A DNA stretch of 64,000 nucleotides from Fulverythrobacter ferritrahens (GTDB lineage: Bacteria > Pseudomonadota > Alphaproteobacteria > Sphingomonadales > Sphingomonadaceae): NCBI RefSeq assembly GCF_020539485.1, contig NZ_JACDXU010000002.1:1-64000 (forward strand), given 5' to 3'. The notes beneath the pieces are model-generated. The model ran no database searches. It saw only the letters and a program-made list of their open reading frames with translations, and was not told the origin of the DNA. Made by a program: the position numbers and the translations under genes. Positions 1 through 7,157 of this stretch are shown here, piece by piece; the stretch's first letter is position 1; each line of letters begins with the position of its first letter.

Positions 1-158
1 GGGCGTTGACATCCACCCTGTCCATGAGGCCCGGCTCTGCAGACAGCGCCGACCCGGCGCGGGAGAGGAGCGAAGCGCTACCGCCCCCGCAACCCGTCAC
101 TGCTGGGCCATATAACCCAAATGGTTCGCAATGTCAAGATGGCGTGCCATATGCGCTC

Positions 159-285
159 GTCATCCCGAGTCAAGCCCGGGGTGACGATGGAGGCCAGCCT
201 AATCCTCTACAGTCACCCCGGCCTCGTGCCGGGGTCCAGCTTTCTAACAGGAAAAAGCGGGATCCCGGAACTAGTCCGGGATGAC
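159..285. repeat. REP-like palindromes, GTCACCCCGG family
   Basis: Three related palindromic units lie at 159-185, 212-242 and 257-285. Each has a GTCA(C/T)CCC start and a CCGGGG or CCGGGA core. The last two face each other as an inverted doublet. The same doublet, with the same order and similar spacing, recurs at 50029-50106, and single units recur at 20466-20496, 20581-20611 and 20941-20971. The organisation resembles bacterial REP/BIME elements. Confidence 0.8.
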
Positions 286-354
286 GATGTATCGGGCGCT
301 GCGCCCTGAGTGAGTGAAAAGGGATTCGCGCAAAGATCGCCAAACCCCTCCTTC

Positions 355-422
355 GTCATCCCCGCGTAGGCGGGGATCCAGCAGCAACCGCCGAGCTGGA
401 TTCCCGCCTACGCGGGAATGAC
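355..422. repeat. REP-like inverted doublet, GTCATCCCCGCG family
   Basis: Two near-perfect reverse-complementary units of 28 bp lie at 355-382 and 395-422, separated by 12 bp. Each is itself palindromic around a GCGTAGGCGGG core. The type is frequent in many proteobacterial genomes. It differs from the unit family at 159-285. Confidence 0.8.
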
Positions 423-611
423 GAGACAGAAAAATGAACGCCAGTGCTTGAGTGCCATCAGCGAATGACGGAACTCGAAACCGTCTTTATAGAAATAAAA
501 ACTAATCACTGCCAATTGGCTTTCTAATCTAAAAGTCCAAGCCAATCAGCGAATATTTGGACGGTAGCGACCATCGCTTCCACTGCTGACGCGTGGGAAA
601 CATTTACCCCC

Positions 612-1682
612 TCACTCCGCCGCCTGCACCCCGCCGGACGCATCGCCAAACATATCCGGCTCGCCATCGTCAGCCGCCACATCATTCGCGCCGTCGCTGG
701 TCTTGGCCTTGCGGCGCTGGTCGAAGCTGGACCAGACGTCGTTCCAATTGCCCTTGGTCGCGCCCTTTGAATATTCGGTGGCGCGGGTTTCGAAGAAGTT
801 GGCGTGTTCCACGCCGTTGAGCAGCGGGGTGAGCCAGGGCAGCGGGTGGTCGTCCACCATGTAGATCGCCGGGAGGCCCAGCTGGCCGAGGCGCCAGTCG
901 GCGATGTAGCGGATGTAGCGCTTGATTTCCTTGGCCGTCATGCCCGGCACCGGGCCGGCTTCGAAGGCGAGATCGATGAAGGCGTCTTCCAGGCGCACCG
1001 TCTTCTGGCACATGTCCATGATGTCGTCCTTCACGGACTTGGTCAGGCAGCCGCGTTCCGCGCAGAAGGCGTGGAACAGCTGCGTGATGCCTTCGCAATG
1101 CAGCGATTCGTCGCGGATCGACCAGGTGACGATCTGGCCCATGCCCTTCATCTTGTTGAAGCGCGGGAAGTTCATCAGCATGGCGAAGCTGGCGAAGAGC
1201 TGCAGCCCTTCGGTGAAGCCGCCGAACATGGCCAGGGTGCGGGCGATATCCTCGTCCGTATCGACGCCGAATTCCTGCAGATAATCGTGCTTGGCCCGCA
1301 TCTCCTCATATTCGAGGAACATGCCATATTCGCTTTCGGGCATGCCGATCGTGTCGAGCAGATGGGAATAGGCGGCGATGTGCACAGTCTCCATATTGGA
1401 GAAGGCGGTGAGCATCATCTTCACCTCGGTCGGCTTGAACACGCGGCCGTATTTTTCGTGGTAGCAATCCTGCACTTCCACGTCGGCCTGAGTGAAGAAG
1501 CGGAAGATCTGGGTAAGCAGGTTGCGTTCGTGATCGGACAGCTTCTGCGCCCAGTCGCGGCAGTCTTCGCCCAGGGGGACTTCTTCCGGCAGCCAGTGGA
1601 CCTGCTGCTGCCGCTTCCAGAACTCGTAAGCCCAGGGATATTCAAAGGGCTTGTAGGTCTTGCGGGCTTCGAGCAGCGACAT
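612..1682 (-). CDS. nrdB: Ribonucleoside-diphosphate reductase beta subunit (NrdB)
   Basis: This is the class I ribonucleotide reductase small subunit (356 aa). It houses the diiron-tyrosyl radical that is passed to NrdA for reduction of NDPs to dNDPs in the cytosol. All ligand positions of the E. coli-type site are visible: D67, E98, H101, E158, E192 and H195. The radical tyrosine is Y105 in METVHIAAYSHLL, with the same E-x2-H-x3-Y spacing as E. coli. The C-terminal 30 residues are polar and acidic, as expected of the NrdA-docking tail. nrdA lies upstream on the same strand but is not adjacent, because three small genes intervene. Assignment is firm. Confidence 0.97.
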   Translation of the reverse strand: MSLLEARKTYKPFEYPWAYEFWKRQQQVHWLPEEVPLGEDCRDWAQKLSDHERNLLTQIFRFFTQADVEVQDCYHEKYGRVFKPTEVKMMLTAFSNMETVHIAAYSHLLDTIGMPESEYGMFLEYEEMRAKHDYLQEFGVDTDEDIARTLAMFGGFTEGLQLFASFAMLMNFPRFNKMKGMGQIVTWSIRDESLHCEGITQLFHAFCAERGCLTKSVKDDIMDMCQKTVRLEDAFIDLAFEAGPVPGMTAKEIKRYIRYIADWRLGQLGLPAIYMVDDHPLPWLTPLLNGVEHANFFETRATEYSKGATKGNWNDVWSSFDQRRKAKTSDGANDVAADDGEPDMFGDASGGVQAAE

Positions 1683-1820
1683 GTTGTGTCTCCATGGGCG
1701 TCAGTGCGAACTGCCAACATAGGGAATCATGCCCGAGATTCGAAGGCAAGAGTGAATGATTCGGCGGGGATAAAGCGATTTATCCCCGCCCCGGCCCTGC
1801 TTTGCGGCAGGCCGTTGAAA

Positions 1821-2204
1821 TCACTTCCAGAACAGGCCGCCCTTCAGCCCCCGGCTGGCCCGGTTGCGCCACATGCGGATGTAGAGCCACAGGCCCGAAA
1901 TGGCGAAGAACAGCAGCGCGAAGCCCGAGAGGACCGAGATCGCGGTGCCCACGGCGCCGAAGCTCTCGCCCGAATGGAGGTGGTGCATCAGGCCGACCAG
2001 CCCGCGCATTCCCGATGGTTCCACCGCAGGCATGCAGCGCCAGCCTTCGGGGCAAGCGAAGCCTTCCGGCGTGGCGGGCATGGCCGGCGGGCCTTCCGCG
2101 CCCGTGGGCCAGAGGACGAAGAGCTGGCTGAGAATGCCGGTGGCGGCGATCCAGATCATGAAGACCCCGAAGAAGATCGAGATCCAGCGATGCCATTTGC
2201 GCAT
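1821..2204 (-). CDS. PepSY-associated transmembrane protein
   Basis: This is a membrane protein of 127 aa if started at the ATG giving MRKWHRWISIFFGVFMIW. It has an N-terminal membrane segment (about 7-27), a periplasmic-looking central part with two Cys, and a second membrane segment near residues 90-112 (SVLSGFALLFFAISGLWLYI). The layout matches PepSY-associated TM helix proteins, of which FhuF- or siderophore-reductase-like relatives exist. The HH in the central MHHLHSGE stretch could bind metal or haem, but function is not known. A longer reading from 2261 adds a hydrophilic extension without support. It sits between a lipoprotein gene and nrdB on the same strand. Confidence 0.7.
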   Translation of the reverse strand: MRKWHRWISIFFGVFMIWIAATGILSQLFVLWPTGAEGPPAMPATPEGFACPEGWRCMPAVEPSGMRGLVGLMHHLHSGESFGAVGTAISVLSGFALLFFAISGLWLYIRMWRNRASRGLKGGLFWK

Positions 2205-2362
2205 GGGATATGCCTTTATGTGCGGTTCGTTCCAGAAAGGCGGATCTAGCCCAAGCCGCATTCCATTTTTCTAATATAGCTGCCCGGCGCACTTGCTCCA
2301 AGCCGCGAAATGTCGCGGAGGGTAACGGGCGGGGGCGTAACGGGCGAGCGGGGCGGCGCCGC

Positions 2363-2656
2363 TCAGTCGCGACTGCGCCGCTTCGAGCCGAAGAACGATC
2401 CCCCGCCCAGCATGGTGATGCCCAGAAAGAAGCCGAAATCGTACCAGCCGCCGGTATTGGGCACCGCATAGATCGCGATCTCATCCGAGAACAGCGAACC
2501 GATCCAGGCCCAGGGGAAGATGAAGCCATGCCACAATCCCCACCAGAAGCCCGGCACATCCGCGCCATGGCTCACCGCATCGGGCACCTGCCGCGCGCAG
2601 GCGGCCAGCAGGATCAGGAGCGCCGCAGCCGCAAGGGGCCGCGCGTGCCGCACCAT
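2363..2656 (-). CDS. Small membrane lipoprotein, conserved hypothetical
   Basis: The 97-aa product starts with a lipoprotein signal (MVRHARPLAAAALLILLAAC; lipobox LLAAC), so it is probably anchored in the periplasmic side of a membrane. The mature part is rich in aromatic residues (FWWGLWHGFIFPWAWIG) and has a second hydrophobic stretch (WYDFGFFLGITMLGGGSFFG). I recognise it only as a conserved alphaproteobacterial hypothetical. The ATG at 2656 was chosen because it begins the signal peptide. It lies 4 bases after the stop of a 29-codon reading frame, so translation may be coupled to that frame. A TTG at 2671 is an alternative start. Confidence 0.65.
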   Translation of the reverse strand: MVRHARPLAAAALLILLAACARQVPDAVSHGADVPGFWWGLWHGFIFPWAWIGSLFSDEIAIYAVPNTGGWYDFGFFLGITMLGGGSFFGSKRRSRD

Positions 2657-2660
2657 GGAA

Positions 2661-2750
2661 TCAGCTACCAAAGCCGCGGATCAGTGTGGCGAGGCTCTGG
2701 ATCACATTGGACAGTTCAGCAGCGCGCACGACGAGAAGTTCGATCAGCAT
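2661..2750 (-). CDS. Possible 29-aa leader peptide or small membrane peptide
   Basis: This short frame encodes MLIELLVVRAAELSNVIQSL followed by ATLIRGFGS. It is preceded by a good Shine-Dalgarno sequence (GGGAG, 6 bases before ATG) and ends four bases before the ATG of the lipoprotein gene. The peptide is amphipathic with a hydrophobic start. It may be a genuine small protein or a translational-coupling leader. It is too short for any family call, and the support is the ribosome binding site and its placement. Confidence 0.4.
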   Translation of the reverse strand: MLIELLVVRAAELSNVIQSLATLIRGFGS

Positions 2751-2876
2751 GAATATCTCCCACTGTTGCAGCCATCATCCGGACGGCGCCAGCAGGCTAA
2801 CGCGGGGGATGGCGGCATGGCAAGGCGGGTATTTGCCCAGCCCCTGATGGAAAACCCCTATCCTTGCCTCACCCCT

Positions 2877-2911
2877 CCGCTCATCCTGAGCCTGTCGAAG
2901 GACGAGCGGGG
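2877..2911. repeat. REP-like palindrome, CTGAGCCTGTCGAAGG family (single)
   Basis: One copy of the CTGAGCCTGTCGAAGG element is bracketed by CCGCTC and GAGCGG, so it folds on itself. Inverted pairs of the same element are found at 6001-6094 and 20317-20392. Confidence 0.75.
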
Positions 2912-2927
2912 ACTGGAGAAAATCCCC

Positions 2928-3209
2928 TTAACCCGCGGCATCCACCACTTGCACGGCTTCATCCGTCATCGCCCAGCTCCAGATCGCGACGCTGCCCAGC
3001 CAGCCGACATTGAAGGCCAGCAGCATGGCCAGCACCACGCCCCGCGGAGGAGGCGGGGTCTGCCGGCCCAGCTTGGGGCCGGGCTCGATAATATCGCTGT
3101 GGCGGAACAGGCGCGCCACCGCGCGCGCATTGATCAGCAGCCAGACGCCGGTCCCTGCGGTCAGCACGATGGCAAGGGCCAGCATGATCTGGGGAACGTA
3201 AAGGGGCAT
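2928..3209 (-). CDS. Two-helix inner membrane protein, hypothetical
   Basis: The 93-aa protein has two clear membrane segments (about residues 3-24, YVPQIMLALAIVLTAGTGVW, and 57-77, VVLAMLLAFNVGWLGSVAIW). They are separated by a basic, proline-rich loop containing PGPKLGRQTPPPPRG. The ATG at 3209 is preferred because GAGGAG sits nine bases before it. The GTG at 3218 would leave no spacing to that site. It lies between nrdA and the lipoprotein gene on the same strand. No family is recognised. Confidence 0.6.
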   Translation of the reverse strand: MPLYVPQIMLALAIVLTAGTGVWLLINARAVARLFRHSDIIEPGPKLGRQTPPPPRGVVLAMLLAFNVGWLGSVAIWSWAMTDEAVQVVDAAG

Positions 3210-3261
3210 TTCGGGCACTCCTCGGGATAATCCTGTCCCCCGTGCCCTGCCGGAATGAAAC

Positions 3262-3300
3262 GGGCGAGCGGCGCGGATGGTTCCGCAACGCCGCTCGCCC
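3262..3300 (-). terminator. Strong hairpin after nrdA
   Basis: Perfect 12-bp arms (GGGCGAGCGGCG 3262-3273 and its complement 3289-3300) enclose a 15-base loop, just downstream of the nrdA stop. On the minus strand the stem is followed by GTTTCATT, a weak U-tract. It could terminate or attenuate nrdA transcription before the downstream small genes. Confidence 0.55.
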
Positions 3301-3350
3301 TGATTTCGGTTCGCCGTTTTTACCGGCCAGTTCTTACCGGCAGACCCACC

Positions 3351-5450
3351 TTACTGGCAGGCGAGACATTCCTCGTAATCGGTCGGGCTGGCGCTGAGCT
3401 CGATCTTCGGCGCATCGGCGGTGTTGTCTGCCTCCACCCCGCCGGCGAAGCCCGCGCGCTGCACGCTCTTGGAGCGCAGGTAATAGAGCGATTTGATGCC
3501 CTTTTCCCATGCCTGATAATGCAGCATCAGCAGATCCCACTTGTCGACATCCGCCGGGATGAACAAATTGAGGCTCTGCGCCTGATCGATGAAAGGCGCG
3601 CGGTCGGCAGCGAATTCCAGCAGCCAGCGCTGGTCGATCTCGAAGCTGGTCTTATAGACGGCCTTTTCCTCGGGGCTGAGGAAATCGAGATGCTGGACCG
3701 AGCCGCCGCGTTCCAGAATCGAGTTCCACACATTGGTGGAATCCTTGGACTTCGCCTGCAGCAGCTTTTCCAGATAGGGGTTCTTCACCACGAAGCTGCC
3801 CGAAAGCGTCTTGTGGGTGTAGATATTGGCCGGAATCGGTTCGATACAGGCGCTGGTGCCGCCGCAGATGATGCTGATCGACGCTGTGGGCGCGATTGCC
3901 ATCTTGCAGCTGAAGCGTTCCATCACGCCCATATCCGCCGCATCGGGGCAAGGCCCGCGTTCCTGCGCCAGCAACAGCGAAGCCTCATCGGCCTTGGCGT
4001 TGATGTGCTTGAACATCTTGAGGTTCCACGCCTTCGCCATCGCGCTTTCCATCGCGATGCCCTTCATCTGGAGGAAGGAGTGGAAGCCCATCACACCGAG
4101 GCCCACCGAGCGTTCACGCGCGGCGGAATATTTGGCGCGGGCCATTTCAGGCGGTGCGCGGTCGATATAATCCTGCAGCACATTGTCGAGGAAGCGCATC
4201 ACGTCTTCCACGAAGCGCTTGTCGCCGTTCCACTGGTCCCACGTCTCAAGATTGAGCGAGGACAGGCAGCACACCGCCGTACGGTCGTTGCCGAGGTGGT
4301 CCTTGCCGGTGGGCAGGGTGATTTCCGAACAGAGGTTGGAGGTGGAAACCTTCAGCCCCAGATCGCGGTGATGCTTCGGCATCGTCCGGTTCACCGTGTC
4401 GGAGAAGACGATATAGGGTTCGCCCGTGGCGAGGCGGGTTTCCACCAGCTTCTGGAACAGGCTGCGCGCATCCACCTTGCCGCGCACGGAACCGTCCTTC
4501 GGGCTCTTCAGCTCGAATTCGGTGCCGTCACGCACGGCTTCCATGAAATCGTCGGTCAGCAGCACGCCGTGGTGCAGGTTCAGCGCCTTGCGGTTGAAAT
4601 CGCCCGACGGCTTGCGGATTTCCAGGAACTCCTCGATCTCCGGGTGGGAGACGTCGAGATAGCAGGCGGCCGAACCGCGCCGCAGCGAGCCCTGCGAAAT
4701 GGCCAGCGTCAGGCTGTCCATCACGCGGACGAAGGGGATGATCCCGCTGGTCTTGCCATTGAGGCCCACCGGCTCGCCAATGCCGCGCACCGCGCCCCAA
4801 TAGGTGCCGATGCCGCCGCCCTTGCTGGCCAGCCAGACATTCTCGTTCCAGGTGCCGACAATGCCTTCCAGGCTGTCGGACACGGAATTGAGATAGCAGC
4901 TGATCGGCAACCCGCGATTGGTGCCGCCATTGGACAGCACCGGGGTTGCCGGCATGAACCACAGCTTGGAAATGTAATCATACAGGCGCTGGGCGTGTTC
5001 GGCATCGTCCGCATAGGCATCGGCCACGCGGGCGAACAGATCCTGGAAATCCTCGCCGGGCAGCAGATAGCGGTCGGTCAGGGTTTCCTTGCCGAAATCG
5101 GTCAGCAGCGCATCGCGGGCACTATCGGTCACCACATCGAAGCGGCGCGGGCGGACGGATTTGGAATCGTCCTTCGGCGCCGCGGCGCTCTCGGCGACAG
5201 CCTGCATCGCCTGCGCAAGCGCACCGGCGGCGGCTGTTTCCACCGCCCCGGTTTCCAGCGCGCCGGTTTCCAGCGCGCCGGTTTCCACCGCGCCGGTTTC
5301 CACGAGCGTGGCGGTGGCCATATCCTTGCTTTCCATCGTCATTGCCGGGCCATCCGTGTTCCCAGGGTTCTTGTCCGCATTGCTATCCTTGGCTGCCGGC
5401 GCATCCATATCGAGCGCCAGCGCAGCTTCGTCCCCAGTCCTGAAATCCAT
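3351..5450 (-). CDS. nrdA: Ribonucleoside-diphosphate reductase alpha subunit (NrdA)
   Basis: This is the catalytic large subunit of class I ribonucleotide reductase (699 aa from the ATG at 5450, which has a GGGGG site just upstream). Visible features are the NGGTNRGLPISCYLN segment with an active-site Cys, the SNLCSEI motif (radical Cys and Glu), and the C-terminal ECLACQ redox Cys pair. No N-terminal ATP-cone is apparent. In its place is about 80 residues of low-complexity Ala/Glu/Thr sequence, including five ETGA(V/L)-type repeats encoded by a 15-bp tandem repeat. It partners NrdB. A LexA-type box lies about 50 bp upstream. Function is certain; the role of the N-terminal tail is not known. 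Confidence 0.96.
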   Translation of the reverse strand: MDFRTGDEAALALDMDAPAAKDSNADKNPGNTDGPAMTMESKDMATATLVETGAVETGALETGALETGAVETAAAGALAQAMQAVAESAAAPKDDSKSVRPRRFDVVTDSARDALLTDFGKETLTDRYLLPGEDFQDLFARVADAYADDAEHAQRLYDYISKLWFMPATPVLSNGGTNRGLPISCYLNSVSDSLEGIVGTWNENVWLASKGGGIGTYWGAVRGIGEPVGLNGKTSGIIPFVRVMDSLTLAISQGSLRRGSAACYLDVSHPEIEEFLEIRKPSGDFNRKALNLHHGVLLTDDFMEAVRDGTEFELKSPKDGSVRGKVDARSLFQKLVETRLATGEPYIVFSDTVNRTMPKHHRDLGLKVSTSNLCSEITLPTGKDHLGNDRTAVCCLSSLNLETWDQWNGDKRFVEDVMRFLDNVLQDYIDRAPPEMARAKYSAARERSVGLGVMGFHSFLQMKGIAMESAMAKAWNLKMFKHINAKADEASLLLAQERGPCPDAADMGVMERFSCKMAIAPTASISIICGGTSACIEPIPANIYTHKTLSGSFVVKNPYLEKLLQAKSKDSTNVWNSILERGGSVQHLDFLSPEEKAVYKTSFEIDQRWLLEFAADRAPFIDQAQSLNLFIPADVDKWDLLMLHYQAWEKGIKSLYYLRSKSVQRAGFAGGVEADNTADAPKIELSASPTDYEECLACQ
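5236..5310. repeat. 15-bp tandem repeat inside nrdA
   Basis: Five in-frame copies of a 15-bp unit beginning GTTTCCA(C/G) lie head to tail. Because the unit length is a multiple of three, copy-number changes would only lengthen or shorten the ETGAV/L repeat in the NrdA N-terminal tail. Confidence 0.85.
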
Positions 5451-5499
5451 ATACGAGCCCCCGATCTGTTCACTCCGGGCGATGTTTTCAACGCCCCTT

Positions 5500-5514
5500 G
5501 TTCCGCATTCGTTC
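5500..5514 (-). promoter_or_regulatory. Candidate LexA (SOS) box upstream of nrdA
   Basis: The sequence GTTC-CGCATTC-GTTC is an exact match to the alphaproteobacterial LexA operator GTTC-N7-GTTC. It lies 50 bp upstream of the nrdA start codon, where a repressor could block transcription. The consensus is established for alphaproteobacteria such as Rhizobiales and Rhodobacterales. Its use here is inferred. A chance match within this upstream region is unlikely but not negligible. Confidence 0.45.
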
Positions 5515-6000
5515 GAATCGGTGGCCAAGCAGCCATTCACCCGATCCGCAGGCCGCGACAGGGAAAGAGCTTTCCCTGCCTGTTGCCGACCGAATGGCCG
5601 AAGGGCCTGCCCGCCGCCTGATTCCGCTGCTGGAAAGGCCCCCTGGCCCATCCGGCGCAAAATCAAAGTCTTGTGGGTGCCCCTCGCTGTTCGGCCTAGA
5701 CATAGTGCTTGCACTGGGAATCAGGCGCAAGGGCTGAAATGTCTGATTTACCATATGTGACCTGGTAAAGACTCGGTGTCCTACCCCGACAACACAGCGC
5801 GACGCGCGGTCAAAGCTCGGCTTGTGAGCGGCGCAAGGGCCAAAATGAATCCGGGCAAAAATTTTCATGTGAAATTTTCTCTAACCAGGCTTTGAATCAA
5901 ACGAATCGCCCCCGGCAATTTTGCTGCGCCGGAAAGTGAGGAAATGCCCCGTTTCGGAGCCTGGCAGGAGTGATCAGGGCACTGGGCAACTGTTTCCCGT

Positions 6001-6094
6001 GGCCTTCGACAGGCTCAGGCTGAGCGGGGTTTGTTTACCGCCTTCTCATAATCGAATCGCACAACATCCGCTCAGCCTGAGCCTGTCGAAGGCC
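6001..6094. repeat. REP-like inverted doublet, CTGAGCCTGTCGAAGG family
   Basis: Perfect 27-bp inverted repeats lie at 6001-6027 and 6068-6094, each containing CTGAGCCTGTCGAAGG and a CCGCTCAG end. The pair ends 12 bp from the 3' end of a GIY-YIG gene. A diverged pair lies at 20317-20392, also beside a GIY-YIG gene. Confidence 0.85.
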
Positions 6095-6105
6095 ACACGC
6101 CAATC

Positions 6106-6405
6106 TCACCCCACCGACCGGGGCCCTTGGCGATTGACCGCAAGCTGCGAGATCAATTCCCAATCCCCCGCCATGAGGGCTTCCTTCTTTGCCCTGCTCC
6201 AGCCCTTGATCCTGCGTTCGGCGGCAAAGGCATCGTCCCTGCTAGGGAAACTGTCCGACCAGACCAGTTCAACCGGCAGTCTCTTCGCCGTATAGCCACC
6301 CAGAGCTCCCGCCATGTGCTGGGCAATGCGCAGCTCGATGTCGTCCGTATGGCCGGCATAATAGCTGCCGTCATTGCAGCGCAGGAGATAGGCATAGAAA
6401 GCCAT
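6106..6405 (-). CDS. GIY-YIG nuclease family protein
   Basis: This is a 99-aa single-domain GIY-YIG protein of the small UvrC-N-terminus-like (COG2827/UPF0213) type. The catalytic strand pair reads AYLLRCNDGSYYAGHTDD, followed by the conserved R of IELRIAQH, and by AAERRIKGWSRAKKEAL, where the Glu is the usual metal ligand. Such proteins are assumed to cut or bind DNA, but most are uncharacterised. It lies directly beside a perfect REP-like inverted doublet. A second GIY-YIG gene at 20610-20924 is also framed by repeats. Confidence 0.85.
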   Translation of the reverse strand: MAFYAYLLRCNDGSYYAGHTDDIELRIAQHMAGALGGYTAKRLPVELVWSDSFPSRDDAFAAERRIKGWSRAKKEALMAGDWELISQLAVNRQGPRSVG

Positions 6406-6448
6406 TCCAAAGGGCTAGGTTTCCGCCAGCCAATCGACAAGCCCAGAC

Positions 6449-7072
6449 TCAGCGGATTTGGAGACAATCCCCCGCACCGTTCATCGCCGCCCGTGTCCGC
6501 AGGGTCAGATCCGGGCCGGGATCGACGCGGGCGACCACGCAGGGCTTGCCTTCCAGCCGCACCACGATGCCGTAATCCTTCTCATTCCGGCCCTCGGCGC
6601 CTTCCGGCACTTCCTGTTCCAGCAGGAAGAAGGCGGGCTTGAATGCCCCTTCCACCATTTCCCCATGCCATTCGACACTATCGTCCAGCTCGCTGAAGCC
6701 GCCGCCCGCCAACCCGGCGAGGCCGAGCTTGTGGGCAGTGCCGTCGGGCGCGATCACGGCAAGGTCTTCGCGCAGATCGGCCTTGGTGAAGCGCAGGCGA
6801 TAGCCGCCTTCGCCGGGGCAATCATATTCAAAGAAGCTCGCCTCGTCCGGGTTGGAGCGCAGCAGCTTGCACCCGTCATCGTCCAGCCTGGTCTGGCGGA
6901 TCGTGTCCTTGTCGGGGGCGGGCGCGGGCGAGGCCGCGCCGGGCAGGCCAGCGGGGGCGCCCGTGCCGCTCGCAGCGGGATCGGGCTCGCTGCCCGAACA
7001 GGCGCCCAGCAGAGTGAGGGAGGAAACCGCCAGCAGCGGCAGGACGACCATGCGCGTGCGTGATTGGGTCAT
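6449..7072 (-). CDS. Putative lipoprotein, hypothetical
   Basis: The 207-aa product begins MTQSRTRMVVLPLLAVSSL and reaches the lipobox LLGAC, so the mature protein should carry an N-terminal lipid. A Ser/Pro/Ala-rich linker follows (about residues 26-52), then a compact domain with paired Cys (CKLLRSNPDE and EYDCPGEGGYRLRFTKADL). That pairing suggests a periplasmic disulfide-bonded fold. The ATG at 7072 is preferred because it starts the signal peptide, while the longer frame adds ten residues. No family is recognised. It follows nadB on the same strand but has its own gap. Confidence 0.65.
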   Translation of the reverse strand: MTQSRTRMVVLPLLAVSSLTLLGACSGSEPDPAASGTGAPAGLPGAASPAPAPDKDTIRQTRLDDDGCKLLRSNPDEASFFEYDCPGEGGYRLRFTKADLREDLAVIAPDGTAHKLGLAGLAGGGFSELDDSVEWHGEMVEGAFKPAFFLLEQEVPEGAEGRNEKDYGIVVRLEGKPCVVARVDPGPDLTLRTRAAMNGAGDCLQIR

Positions 7073-7157
7073 GCCCCGAGTAAAGCGAAGGCAATGCCCC
7101 ACCGCTCCCGCCCTGCGTCAGGCAGAGGCGCGAATGCGGCGATCCGATGGTCTGGAC

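Larger units (their letters stand above)
1..611. other. Intergenic region with palindromic repeats, no gene seen
   Basis: No convincing coding frame was found in this stretch, and the open frames here run straight through repeats. It holds three short palindromes at 159-185, 212-242 and 257-285, and an inverted doublet at 355-422. A hairpin with 8-bp arms (ATTGGCTT 515-522, AAGCCAAT 539-546) lies in the AT-rich part before nrdB ends. The left edge is cut by the window, so a gene ending just before position 1 cannot be judged. Confidence 0.6.
5451..6105. other. nrdA upstream region
   Basis: No gene is supported here. The region holds the LexA-type box (5500-5514), an inverted repeat TTTACC-N11-GGTAAA (5747-5769), an AT-rich dyad AAAATTT-N7-AAATTTT (5858-5878) and a REP-like doublet (6001-6094). 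The two dyads are possible operator sites for nrdA. No clear NrdR box was recognised. Confidence 0.5.

Noticed and set aside
159-422. CRISPR array
   Set aside because: The repeats are inverted and palindromic with irregular gaps, there are no unique spacers of even length, and no cas gene is present.
3255-5621. Long open frame of 788 codons on the plus strand opposite nrdA
   Set aside because: It mirrors nrdA in a high-GC genome. Its composition (Arg/Ala/His-rich) shows no known motif, and nrdA is certain on the other strand. The same holds for the long frames opposite g15 (30671-33103), the TPR-sulfotransferase gene (43855-45936) and amtB (46571-48265).
5451-5714. Start of NrdA at position 5714
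   Set aside because: The extra 88 residues have no resemblance to the family, include the LexA-type box, and the ATG at 5450 has a clear ribosome binding site.
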